Assembly: GCA_003260075.1 (NCBI GenBank)
Contig: QLIY01000691.1
Location: 1 to 64,000, forward strand
Origin: Phallusia mammillata
Taxonomy: Eukaryota > Chordata > Ascidiacea > Phlebobranchia > Ascidiidae
Direction of reading: 5' to 3'
DNA: 64,000 bases
The notes below the pieces were generated by a model. The model searched no databases. It was not told where the DNA came from and saw only the letters and a program-made list of their open reading frames with translations. The position numbers were made by a program, and so were the translations under genes. Below, piece by piece: positions 23,476 to 36,000 of the stretch. Position 1 is the stretch's first letter. Each line of letters starts with the position of its first letter.

Positions 23476-25476
23476 TCATCCGTCTCCTGATCCCTGATCA
23501 TCTGAAGACTCGTCTTCACTCCGTTGTTGACTGTTTCGAAGTTTCCAATATTCTCTCACCGTTATTTTGTGTGGAATAACCTCTGCAACAAATATGCCTT
23601 TAATTTCCCCGTCATCATAAACAAGGTCTACTTGGATTTCCTTTCAGGTTTTTCTCGTACTAATGTGCAGATTAGTTCCTTACTTCAAATCCAACAACAT
23701 TATTACTTCAAGAGCTAAGTTGCATTTAGCAAAATGGTAAACACATGAATGCAGTGGTCCTTTACGTTGATGCCCTTAGCAGCATTTTTTATCATTAAGG
23801 GAGAAAGTATGGCAGTTGGGGAGTAAGAGGCACTTTTGTCATATCTATTCCAGTGACACATAAAGGAAACTGGAAAAAAATGTTTCAGAAACTCATGGAG
23901 TGATGGGGTAAAAAGTCTGTACGTAACACATGGGTCCCACTAATGCAGAGTAGCAGATAATGTACTTCACAAGATAAAAATGAAACAGTTTGGTTCTGTA
24001 AACACATTGATTGAATAATCATGCTATAGGAGATGCCAACCATGAAAGTCTTATTCCACTTGGTGCTTGAAAAGATTTTTGAAAGCTAGCATGTAACAAT
24101 AACCGATACTTGCAACTTAACAGTGACATTAGTATCCCATAAATGTTAAATTTGTATATTCCAAAGTCCATGCCACAAGCAGGACATTTGTTAACTTTAT
24201 TTATGTTATACATTTGTAATGATAGTCAAACCAGGTATTTTTCACTCATGCTAGTAATATAAAACGAAAACATACCTTGTAAAAATCCAAACACATCATC
24301 ATTATTGACAACATCAGCCAAATTTTTGTATTCTATGGATCTTTTGTTTGCATGATCATGAGCCTTCATTGATAAATATGAAACAAACATTTCCTAAAAA
24401 AAATAAAGCAACTTGGTATGCAATTCACAAACACGAATGCAACATACATACCAGATTGGAAAGTTTTTTTTTGCGCGGAGGATATTTTTTTCGTCAAAAT
24501 AATTGCGCGGATTTTTGCGCGGAATAAAAAATTTCTGCGCGGATTGATAGTCTTTGATTGACAGGTGGATTTAACGATTAACGCACTNTTTTGATTGACA
24601 GGTGGATTTAACGATTAACACACTTTGCATGTAGCGCTTGCAACACTATCTGACAGAAAGAACAACAAAATAAACACTTTACGAATCTTCAGTTTTGCTC
24701 TATTGTGTACGCAGCTGTTTCGCTTAACTCTGCAAATTATCATTTTCATAACGATTCAAACATTTTTGGCTGTTACGTTTCTTTCTTGTGAAGTAATTTA
24801 AGAATGCCAAACTGCCCTAAATTATTATTTGTCACAGGGGGGGGGGCGTACGCAGCTGTTTCGCTAAACTCTGCAAATTATCATTTTCATAACGATTCAA
24901 ACATTTTTTGCTGTTATGTTTCTTTCTCATGAAGTAATTTAAGAATGCCAAACTGCCCTAAATTATTATTTGTCACATAGAAAACATTATTTTATGTAAC
25001 TTGCCTATCCGGTAGTCACTTTAATGTCATAACTACGTCCTAAAAATACTGATAAAATGTACTTTCAAAGACTACGTTAGCGAATTAGAAATGTTATTGC
25101 AAGCGTGACGATCGGTAAGTTACGATGCGCTTGACTGATTTACGTGGATTGTTCGCGAAATAAGGCTCGTGACGACATAGAACTTCATTGTGCAACGTAA
25201 ATCTAAAATTTTACAGACAGTTTATTGAAGTTATCTATGGAATCTGTGCTAAGTTGCGCGGATTACACGTCAAAAGCCTAAATTTGCGCGGATTACAAGG
25301 GAAAATCCAAAAATCCATTCTTTCCAATCTGGCATACATACCGTTGCTTTGGACATTGCTTGCAAAGCGTCTGGGCTGATATGATCAACATCTGGGGAAC
25401 TTTTCATGATAATTTTCACACGGGACAAGGGCAAACCTGAAATAGCAGAACCCTGCTTGGGTGATTTTATTTCCAT
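23476..25476 (-). CDS. CHRAC1: CHRAC1 (CHRAC-15) histone-fold protein
   Basis: Three exons (25342-25476, 24276-24393, 23476-23582) give 119 residues; human CHRAC1 has 131. The histone fold starts at LPLSRVKIIMKSSPDV, continues through ISPDALQAMSKATEMFVSYL and KNLADVVNNDDVFGFL, and ends EVIPHKITVREYW. An acidic tail (EDESSDDQGSGDG) follows. CHRAC1 pairs with POLE3 in the ISWI-containing CHRAC complex and assists nucleosome sliding. POLE4 is the nearest alternative, but LPLSR..IMKSSP matches CHRAC1 better. Intron 1 holds an 882-bp hAT-type element that begins right at the donor site. The gene is divergent from the dehydrogenase gene, with 963 bp between start codons. Confidence 0.92.
24451..25332. 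mobile_element. hAT-like element in CHRAC1 intron 1 with perfect 8-bp duplication
   Basis: The ends ccagattggaaag and ctttccaatctgg are perfect inverted repeats of 13 bp. The octamer catacata flanks both sides (24443-24450 and 25333-25340). Inside, gcgcgga words recur near both ends. There is a tandem 34-bp repeat around the single ambiguous base at 24588, and a 10-G gap (24837-24846) with duplicated flanks. No transposase frame is visible. The right-hand duplication overlaps the 5' splice site of exon 1 (GT at 25340-25341, minus strand), which remains intact. Confidence 0.85.
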
Positions 25477-25661
25477 CGTCTTTCTTAATGCTTCACACGA
25501 ACATCTTTAGTTTATAAGACAACTTTTGCAAGTTATGGTTATTAAACTACCAACTCACGTTTAAAGTTTTGAGGTTACCAACAAAATTCCGCTAAATGGC
25601 GCTAGCACTCTTATTGTTTCTATTTTGAAAAGTAAGAAAACTGGTAGATACTTTAACACAG

Positions 25662-25800
25662 GGGTGTCAAACTCGTGGGGTTCGCGGGCCACATTGCAGT
25701 TTGGGAATTATGCTGTGGGCCGCATGTGATTTTTAATCTAGTTGTATACACTTAAACAACCTTTTCGCTACGACGACCGCATTGCAGATCCTTATTTCAC
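25662..25800 (+). mobile_element. hAT-like terminal fragment
   Basis: The word caggggtgtcaaactcgtgg followed by gggccacattgcag is typical of hAT element left ends. I could not find the matching right end or target duplication, so limits are approximate. It lies in the shared upstream region of CHRAC1 and the dehydrogenase gene. Confidence 0.4.
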
Positions 25801-26439
25801 CAACGGCAGCCAATTATCTGCTGTTTTTGTTTAAAAATTACAAGAAAAAGGTTTATATCATATATATACCATCTATTGACGCCCAAAAAGCCCAGATTAA
25901 TTTCCAACTTATTGTACAGATTAAGCTCCACAATGTGAAGACCCGCAGTTTTAACTCTATTATTACGTCATAATCTATATTGTGACGCTTTTTGTACCTG
26001 TTTTTCNTGTTAAACGTATTTCTAGCCCAAAATCAACCATTTTTACACATAAATAGTCTATTATAGTTTGAGATGTGGTTTTGTAGATTTAATATTTCCG
26101 CCAAAACCAGCAACGCGCAGGAGAATGAAAACTCCCATGAGTTGAACTTGTTCTCAACAACCCATGAAGTTTCAATGGACAACGGGTAAATTCCCTGTTG
26201 TGAGGTTATGCTCATTCCAGAAAAATTTGGCGCTGTTAGTTGTCATGCGTGAAAAATGATTGCGTAACAAACATGAACTGGTTGTTACATAACCGCAAAC
26301 AAACAAAACTAATTAATTATTTACTCGCGTTTAATGAAATCATAAATATTTTACTGTGTTATTTTTGATGTTTTTTGCAGCTTACTTATCATAAAACTGT
26401 TCTGGTAAAATCGTTCAAGTTTTAATAACAAGAACAGCA

Positions 26440-28972
26440 ATGGCAGGTATAAATTTATCTTACATTGCTAAAACATGCTAAGTTATAAATATACTAAAAT
26501 CCGAACATTTATAAAACCAGGTGGGGGGGGGGTATATTGTACATTTATTTTACATTTGCTAAAACAATGCTAAGTTATAAATATACTAAAATCCGAACAT
26601 TTATAAAACCAGGTCAAACGTCTTTGAAAAATGGAAAAGTTGATTGCGACGTTCGGCTTGATGGGAAAACTGTTGTTATCACTGGTGCCAATAGTGGAAT
26701 TGGATTTGAAACAGCAAAAAATTTAGCTAAACGAGGAGCGAAAATTGTGATGGCTTGCAGAGATACAAAAAGTGCTCAAGAAGGAAAGGAAAAGGTTAAA
26801 AGAAAATTAAAAAACTATTTTTTTCCTTTTTATGAGTAAATTAGGAGTTATAACCATCTTACCAATGACATAGTTTGTTGATTTTGTGAAATATTTCTGA
26901 TGTAAAAAATGATTTGGATTTTTTGGTGTTTATGTTTATTGTTTTCAACGGTATATCTTGAATGCAGATTCTTGCAGAAACTCCAGAAACTATTATTGAA
27001 ATTTTCAAACTAGATTTGGGGTCCATTGCATCAGTTCGGGAATTTGCAGAAAGTTTTTTACAAAAAGAAGACAGTTTGGATATTCTAATAAACAACGCAG
27101 GTTGGTTTTAAATTCATCCTTGCCTGAAATCTAGCAATGTAATCCTGTGTGTTGTTGCTATCAGGTGTTATGTATTGCCCACAAGGAAAGACTGTTGATG
27201 GATTTGAAACTCATATTGGCATAAACCACATCGGACATTTTCTCCTCACAAATCTGTTGCTGGATTTGTTAAAAGTTGGTACAAGTGTAACATTGTTTAA
27301 CTTGGCACCACTTAAAAGTAATTTGTATTCAGAAAAGTTCACCGAGTCGAATCGTGGTTGTGTCATCAGCTGGATATAAGAGAGGGGAAATGAAATGGGA
27401 CGATATGATGAACGATAAAAACTACCAACCATTTCCAGCTTATTTTGACAGCAAACTTGCCAACACTTTGTTTGCTCAGGAGCTCAGTCGAAAGCTGGAA
27501 GGTAAATCTGTTTTATCAACTATTGAATAATGTTTACTGCTGAATACCGGTAAGCACACATTTTGTTTCATTTTGTAACAACTGTAAATTCCAAACCATT
27601 GCTTATCGGTTGTTGAAAGGCATTTTGTTAATCGCATCGGGCTTAAATGCATAATCCAGATAATTGCATAAATTATTGATAAGTTTGGAAACAATCTGTT
27701 TAATATCTGACAGTATTGACTTTAATTGATTGACAAGAGCTGGTAGCATTAGCTGTGCTTTGTGGATGCGATGGTGAAGGAATGTAGCCTTATACTGTTT
27801 GTTAATACTTCCCCCTACCACTTGAAGGTTACATATTATCACTGCAGATCACCCCTTATTGTAAAAAATCAAATAAGTTAGTTTGATAGACTAGCATACT
27901 ATAATGTGTGATCTGTATCTACTTGCTTTTCACAAACTGATTAGTGTGAGGCAAAACTGCTGACACTTTATTTTGTCTCCATTTTGACCATTGTTTCAGT
28001 ATGCAAGAGTTAGTACCTGGTGGGACAGGTACAATGTAGCTCTTTAAAAACAAATACTTATTAAATTACATCACCCACCTGGATAGAAAGCATGTGTTAA
28101 GGTTGTGCGTTGTGAGCGTTATTATGGTTTGGGGAATTTTCTATTCCCAGACTGCATTCGGAGAAAAACTTTAGATGGTTGTCTCATTAATGTAAATTCA
28201 TCTGTCGCAAAGAAAAATATGATACATTGCGATAACCGGATTCGTCTGTATAAAGTTGAAACCAATATTTATTAGCCGAAGTATAGTTTATTTTGCTTAC
28301 TAGTACTTCATTGTTTTTGCAGGCACTGGTGTGACATGCAATGCTCTGCACCCAGGAATGGTTAACACTAACCTTGGACGACACATGAGAGAAGAAAATA
28401 CATCAGCTATCCGAAGGTTTTTCCGAAATCTCATTTGGCCATTGCTTCCATTGTTTTTCAAAACACCTGAACAAGGATCACAAGCTTCGATATTTTGTGC
28501 GATTGCCCCAGAACTACAAGATGTTACGGGAAAATATTTTAGGTCAGACTTGTTGAAATCAGCTTTTTTCAATGACGTTGTTCTTCACTTCGAAACGTTT
28601 TAAAAGTCGTAACAACTATCGAGCGACATGCTTTATTGTCAGACGTTTCGGCGAATGCCCATTATCATTGAAAAGCGCTGTTATATTCCTCATTGGAACA
28701 GATAAATGCATCGTGTTCCATTCTTTACTTTTACTTATATCTGTGATGCTAAATCATAAAATTATTTCGGGAAACTTTCGTTTGTCGATCATCCTCACAC
28801 CGTTATCAATAAAACCCCTAAATAATCCAGATTGTTTCTGGTTTTAGCACAATACTTAAAGTTTTTGTTCAACAGTTCCAACTGTGCAGAGGAAGAGCTT
28901 CTTCCCAAAGCACTTAACAGGGAAGACGCTGAAAAACTGTGGAAGATGTCGGAAGAATGGTGTGGATTGTAA
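26440..28972 (+). CDS. Short-chain dehydrogenase, retinol dehydrogenase 11-14 type
   Basis: Seven exons join to 305 residues: 26440-26446 (only 7 nt: ATG plus 4), 26613-26794, 26968-27100, 27165-27274, 27333-27501, 28323-28542 and 28876-28972. The Rossmann NADP(H) site TGANSGIG lies at 26-33 and MACRDTKSA follows the second strand. INNAG ends at 108, [15 protein letters not shown] precedes the catalytic Ser in VVSSAG (155-156), and the YFDSK dyad is Tyr181/Lys185. HPGMV and GKYF follow, and the C terminus [13 protein letters not shown] resembles RDH11-14. Members reduce retinal and other aldehydes or ketones, usually at membranes. No N-terminal membrane anchor is seen, unlike RDH11 and RDH12. 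The pre-gap stretch 26463-26522 duplicates the sequence before exon 2. Confidence 0.93.
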
Positions 28973-29990
28973 AACCTGCAGTTTCGGTTGAAGGATGTTT
29001 CACTTGTTTGAACTTCTACTTAAAGTGTTCGCTGGAATGTATGTTGCTACCATGGATTAGCGTTTTCATATTAAATATTGCAAATATGTCTTTTAATTTA
29101 TCAAAAAATTGCAATAATACAGTTTATGTTTAAGTAGCAACGTGTTTGTACTAAAATAACCTACATTGTGTGGCGTTTATTGCGATTTTTATTTGTGATA
29201 CAGCATGTTATATTTACGAAACTTTTAATGCATGTACACATGTGCCACAATTTACCAGATAGTGATTAACACTGTAACATTGCTTAATACTTCATGGCGT
29301 TCTATATGTACACAAGACCAGGTTGACATATTGTAAATCTTCATAACTTTGTTCAGTTGGTTAATTGGTAAGTTAATTTCGACCGGTATGTCGTTGCAGT
29401 TATTTGTAAATGTTTCATTTTACGTGAACCAAATTATCAGGTACATTTTCCTTCAGGATAAACTTTTGTCTGTGTTGCAATTGTTTTGTTTTCGGCTTAG
29501 TGTAAAACGTAATTGTACGACAAGTGTTGGGCGACAACCAGAAAGACTTTGTTTTGTGTTAGTTTACCCATTCGGTCGTATTAAATGATTCGTTTGTCTG
29601 CGTTGAGATTAACAATAAACATGTATTGACATTAAAATACCGATTTTTGTTTAACGGGCGTGATAGCATGAAGTCAACACGCATATTAGGTTTGTGAAAT
29701 TACCGGTAAGTATAATATAAATCAGTTACTTATGCAACCACGTTAAACGCACCTTCAAATATTAACTGATGTTGATATTGCAGCTAAGGAGTTGCGTAAA
29801 TGTTTGTCATTTACTTAATGCTTAACCCTGTATTATAATTAGGTGGAACCAATTGCAAATTTGACTAACGTAAAAGTTACAACTGCACTGGTTGGAATAA
29901 ATATGAAAATGAATTTAATTTTGTGTGTTAATCAGAATTTTGAGGGCACCCAAAATTTTAACGACGCCAATACATCACACAATAGTTCGT
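28973..29990. other. Intergenic region, nothing recognised
   Basis: AT-rich DNA between the 3' ends of the dehydrogenase gene (+) and the large CCP gene (-). No domain-bearing frame or repeat with terminal features was seen. Confidence 0.5.
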
Positions 29991-29999
29991 TGCGTATAT

Positions 30000-30005
30000 T
30001 TTATT
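30000..30005 (-). terminator. Candidate poly(A) signal of the large CCP gene
   Basis: AATAAA on the minus strand, about 60 nt after the stop codon at 30065-30067. A second AATAAA overlaps the stop codon itself (30064-30069). Confidence 0.5.
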
Positions 30006-30064
30006 GGCAATAACGCTTGGTGCACAAATTTAAAAGTGAATTTCAGTCTTTTTTTTCGTCCAAT

Positions 30065-33000
30065 TTATTGAGGACCTGAAAACAGAAAGAAAAACGTTAG
30101 AAAATCTATAATCTGAAGATTTATTTTTGAAAGTTTCACCACTTACATTGGTCGTGGTAATCGTGGCAGCAGTTTCCGAGTCTGCCGCATTGATAGTTAC
30201 ATTGGCAGCCCTTGGTTGCATCAAAATCACCACAACGATTAAAACAAGTTCCACGGACACAAGTAGGGACGCCAGCTGACCATCGGCCGGGATGTTTGCA
30301 CTCGATGTCGGCCGTTCCAACCATCATGTACCCGAGGTTGCAGAAGAACCAGAGTTTAGTTCCAACATTTGCTTCTCCTGTTATACCGGGATGAACTCCA
30401 CCGTTCACGGGTGCAGATAAAGCAGGGCATTTCGGGACTGAACAAAAAATGTGGTTTAATTATTTTCGTCGTTTGGCAAAATATGAATAAATAAACATTT
30501 TTTTGCACAAATTGTGTAATTTAAAAAAAGTCCATCAAACATTTAAACCCAAACTGGACCCAATAACGTTTTCTATCGTTTGACATAAAACGAAAGAACG
30601 CAGACATTTGGACATTGTCGTTTTTTTACAAAAAAATAGCTTTTAAACTTACATACAAGCATGTAACGGTAGATTGCACGAAGCTGGTTCACTAACCAAC
30701 ATTAAACCACAGTCGTTAACTTACCGACACAATAAGGAACTCGTTGTGACCACGATCCGCTTGGGAGACATTCATGTTCAGCTTCACCCTTAATAGCGTA
30801 ACCTTCCTCGCACTCGAAGCTGATGAAATCTCCAACATTGTAGGGGGTGTTTTGTTGGGGGCTGTACGACCCATGTTGGGGGGCTCGGGGCGCGTCACAA
30901 GTCGAAGCTGCAGACGTAAAAGTCACGTGATAATACTGTCGAGTGACGTCACTCATCTTGCACAAGATGTCACTGGGAAACTTTTTGGCAATTTGAAATT
31001 ACGGCCCTTAAGGGATCAATCGGGTATTGCAGAAATAACAATGGGATTTGCGATTGAATGCTTGGAGCTATTATCGGGCAAATCAGTGGTTTTCAAACTT
31101 GTCCCCTCTCCGAATAAGTGGGGAACAGATTTAAGGGGGGGCGCACGTATCGAATGTTATAATACCGCTTTACAAATGCAAACTTCTCATGATATCGTAT
31201 AACAAATGCTCATAGATGATCATCTTTTATGTTTAAGCAAAACCCTATAATAACTTTAGTTGTAAAAACTGGCGAAGAATTAAAAGCGAACTTACGAATG
31301 CATGTTGGAGGTTGGGCGGTCCATCGGCCGTTTCTGAGACAAACGATTCTTTCTCTTCCGTCAAGCTGGAAGCCTTCGTCACAACCAAATGTCAAAACAT
31401 CGTTCGCGTAGTAATTGTCTTTCTCGGTGTCGAAAAATCCGTTTGCTGGGGCCTCGATGTCAGGGCAGCTGACCTCTACATCGGGACAAGGTCACAGAAT
31501 ATTGTGAGAAATTGAGTACTATACGTAAGGCTGGTTTGGTTAATAACCGTTTATTTGAAAAGTTGTTTAGAAGTAACGTGGCCTAAACAAAAATGTTTCT
31601 AAAGCAGGGTCCACAACCTTATTTGCACTGCGGACCGGTTTGGGGGGGGGGTTGTCACAATAAGTAACGTGGCCTAAACAAAAATTGTTTCTAAAGCAGG
31701 GTCCACAACCTTATTTGCACTGCGGACCGGTTTTGAATCTAAAATTTGATAACGGACAAGCCTTAAAAAAACTACAAATATTCTGCAATAAAAACGCCTA
31801 AATTAGTTTTTCATTCCCGGGTATATGGGCAAAATGTTTCAAAGCAAAGTATACGGCCCGGTAACAAACTCTTTGCGGACTGGCACGGGCCGCGGCCCGG
31901 CGGTTGCCGACCACTGTTCTAAAGGAAGAAGCATCGATTTTTGGGCTTGTGAGATAAATAAATTGAGCGAAATTATAAAAATGTATCAAGAAATTCCAAC
32001 TACTCACGTTGGCAAGTTGGGTAGTCATGATCCCAAGTTCCGTCAGCCTGGCAGAACAACCTTGAACTTCCGATTACAACATATCCGGTTGTGCAGCGGA
32101 AGTACAACCGGTTCCTGTAGACGTATCGGTTCCTGGATGGGCTGAAACTTCCCTTGTCTGGTTTGTCAGGGACCGGGCAGGTCACAACTGTAAGAAAACA
32201 GTATTAGTGGATTTTGAGACGTACAAGTATTATAAGTTAGGTAGGATTGCGCAATACGCGAAGTGTTAGTAAAAATCTGTTTTTAACGTCTGTTTTCTAC
32301 ATCAGTGGTTCTCAACTGGTGGTCTTTGATGACTTTTTGGGTGGTCCACAGAACGTCCACTAAATTAAGTGATAAACTAGAGCAGATTATATATTTCATG
32401 TTGAAAGAGCATAAAAACGTTAGCTGTTGGTAATTGTATCTTACTCCTTGAAAATCGGTTTTAAAGAATTATGTCCAAATGGTTGTTTCGTATGCTTACT
32501 TCAACCTTGCTCAAAAATGAAATGGTCCACGATATTATTTTTACTGGGCGAAACGAGTTGAGAACCAGTGGTTTACATAAAAGGTTTGTTTGGAAATGAT
32601 ATTCACCTTCACAAGTAGGTTCGTCATCCGACCACAATCCTGTGTACAAGCAGATGATTTCAGACGCTCCATTAAGTATGTATCCGGTTCGACATCCGAA
32701 CTCTGCACTCTCCCCAGCTGAGTAACTCGATTTACTCGGTCTTGTGTATCCGTAACGTGGAGTAGTTGGACGTCGGCATGTTACTCCTGTGAAAATTTTA
32801 TGGTCAGCCACTGCTGAATTGTGAGGAACATAAACTGAAGAATGCATTGGATGGTAAAAAAACGTGTATTTCTGGGCCCTGTACAGACTTATACTAGAAC
32901 TAGGCCGAGCCGAGCCAGAACCTGGGTACTCGGTACCGAGCACCGCTGCTTTTAAAATTTATTTTCGGTGCTCGGCCGAGCAGTTGCACAAACTGACCCG

Positions 33001-36000
33001 AGCATTAAATTTGCTTATTCATGCCCTGCTAACACACGTAACTAGTGTTCGAAAGGGCACCGCTGGTGACTAAGTGACCTTGTAATGCTAAAACTAGAAT
33101 GGAATTGTGAAATCATTAAATCACAATGCACCGAGCATTGACGTTATATGCTCGGTGCTCGTCCCAACAGAACATTTGCAGTTTTAGCTCTACCCTAGAA
33201 ACAAGTAAATACCTCTACATGTTGGTTCCGGCCCAGACCACTGCCCGCTCGGCAAACAAACCAAAACTTCGTCTCCTTCCAAGTTCAACTTATCATCGCA
33301 TGTAAACGTCACTTCAGCGCCGATTGCGTAATCGACTTGGTCGGGAGATAGGGAGCCTTGATCCGGAGCGGTGAGGGCTTGGCAGCGGGTTTCTATGGAA
33401 ACAAGAAAAAGGCGAAATATTAAACAGTCGCGGGCAGTAATGTACCGAATGTTCGAACTTATTCAGCTGAATCAGTCATTTTTACATGGATATGGTTTAG
33501 ACCGAATAATTTGATGCACAAATACTGTCTTATCAGCCTGATTAATAAAACAAATCGAAAAGATCTTTTTGATATTGCAAGTTACAGACCAACTTCATAA
33601 GTGAATAACAATTCGTTTCGTTGTAACAGAATAATTTTGAAGAAAATGCAACAAACCTTCACAAGTTGGTTCTTGGTCCGACCACAAACCGCTGTAAAGA
33701 CATCTGATGGAAGCAGCACCTCTCAACACGTAACCATCGTTACATACGAAGTTAACTACATCCTGAGCGTTGTAGATCGCCTGCTCGGGTGAGAGAGAAC
33801 CTTGATCCGGTGCGATCAGGTCGCGGCACGTGATTGCTGAAGAGAAACAAACGTCATCAGTGACATCACAAAGCCGCGTTTTGAAAATCACCAAAAAAAT
33901 CGTTAGTTCAACAGTTGCTCGTTTATCCACAAAAGTTTGACCCACAGTAACCCCGCCTTCTCTTTGAACCACAGTAACCCCGGTTTCTTATTGACCCACA
34001 GTAACCCCGCTTTCTCTTTGACACGCTATAACCCTGCCTTCTCTTTGACCCGCAGTAACCCCGTTTTTTTACCCGCAGTAACCCGGATTCTCTTTGACCC
34101 ACAGAAACCCCGCCTTCTCCCAATATATAATGCTGAAAACAAACTTACGTTCGCATGTCGGTTCAACATCGGACCAAACTGCTCCGATCTGGGGGGGGGG
34201 GTAACCCGGCTTCTCTTTGACCCACAGAAACCCCGTCTTCTCCCAATATATAATGCTGAAAACAAGCTTACGTTCGCATGTCGGTTCAACATCGGACCAA
34301 ACTGCTCCGATCTGGCACGTGATCGTCTCGGCTCCTTCAAGTCGGTAACCTTGGTTACAAGCGAACTCAGCTACGCCACCCACTGGATACATAGGTTTGA
34401 TCGCAATAATTGAGCCGAAGTTTGGTGCGACTGGCTGGAAGCACATCTCAGCTGAAAAACAAATAGTTTTGCATTTTATTTGATGTTTTGTGACCAGTGA
34501 GGTTTTACAACTGAAACATTCGTCGTTTGAAGTTTAGTGGTAGTTTTGCGAAACAAATGATGTTTTTGGAAGTTTTTAGGAAACACTGGCATACAATTCT
34601 GGGTTTTAACCGGTTTCAAGCTTAGGCGTTTCAAAACATCTTGCTTCATTCGAAAATACGTTGCTACATGAAACCCGACAATTACCTTCGCATGTTGGTT
34701 CGATATCAGACCAATCTCCGGTGTCCAAACAAGTAAGCTCCTCGGCACCGTTGAAGAAATATCCGTCATCACATGTAAAAGTGACGGTGCTGCCAACTGA
34801 GTAAGATGTTTGGCTTGGTGAAAGTCCTCCGTTCGACGGGGAGATTAGCTCACCACATTCAACAGCTGAAACGTAAAAAAACAGGGAGTTTAACTCACCA
34901 CATCTAACAGCTGAAACATAAAAAACGGGGAGGTTAATTCACTCAATCAAACAAATTTAAAAAGCTCTTCTGGCGATTGTATCAGGAAGTACGTTGTCAT
35001 GAGACACTCGATTCCGAGGCACATGACAAACCTGAATTTCAACCACGAGTGTATCAAGGAAAACTTGCTGCGCTCTTTGTATTTAGAATGCCTGACAACA
35101 TACATTTGCCAGAAGATCTCTATAAGTTTGATATCATGCCTGGCAGCAACAACTTACATTTAACCAAATAAATATGAAAGTACAACAGTTTTGTTGCTAA
35201 CATTTTGTGAGCGAGGAGCCATGAAATGAATTTTACATTTCCAACGAGGCACTTTATCGATTCGAAACGTTTAGATTTTCTGTCGCAAACGAAATACTAA
35301 GGGGGGGGGGCGCCTGACAACATACATTTGCCAGAAGAGCTCTATAAGTTTGATATCATGCCTGGCAACAACAACTTACATTTAACCAAATAAATATGAA
35401 AGTACAACAGTTTTGTTGCTACTATTTTGTGAGCGAGGAGTCATGAAATGAATTTTACATTTCCAACGAGGCATTTTATCGATTCGAAACGTTTAGATTT
35501 TCTGTCGCAAACGAAATACTAATCAGGTTACGTTGTTGATATATTGTCACCTTCACAAGTTGGAACGACATCCGACCAATCCCCGCTGAGCAAACAAGTC
35601 GCCACATCGGCACCAATCAGTGTGAATCCTGGATCACATTTGAAAAGGATCTCTTCGTTGACGTTGAAAAGATCTTGTAGTGGTGATCTGCTGCCATCTA
35701 GCGGTGCATCGAGGGCCTGGCACTGGATCGCTGTGAATATACGGAGGTGGATTTATTAAAGTGATGCGACGATCGTTTTTGCAATCTACCAAGTTTATAG
35801 AGCTCTTTTGGCAAATGTATTTTTATTCCGACGTTTCGACGTCCTATACAGGTCGCCTTCATCAGGGTAATCACACTTAACGCGACTAGTGCAGTGCACG
35901 ATAAACAAAGGAAAAAAATTACCCTGATGAAGGCGACCTGTATAGGACGCCGAAACGTCGGAATAAAAATACATTTGCCAAAAGAGTTCTATAAACTTGA

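Noticed and set aside
31135-31141. 7-G run
   Set aside because: Shorter than the 10-base placeholder and without duplicated flanks, so probably genuine sequence.
33923-34446. Frames with repeated SNPAF or RGYCGS words
   Set aside because: They arise from a minisatellite of about 29 bp plus a duplicated gap flank; only the CCP exon 34272-34451 is real.
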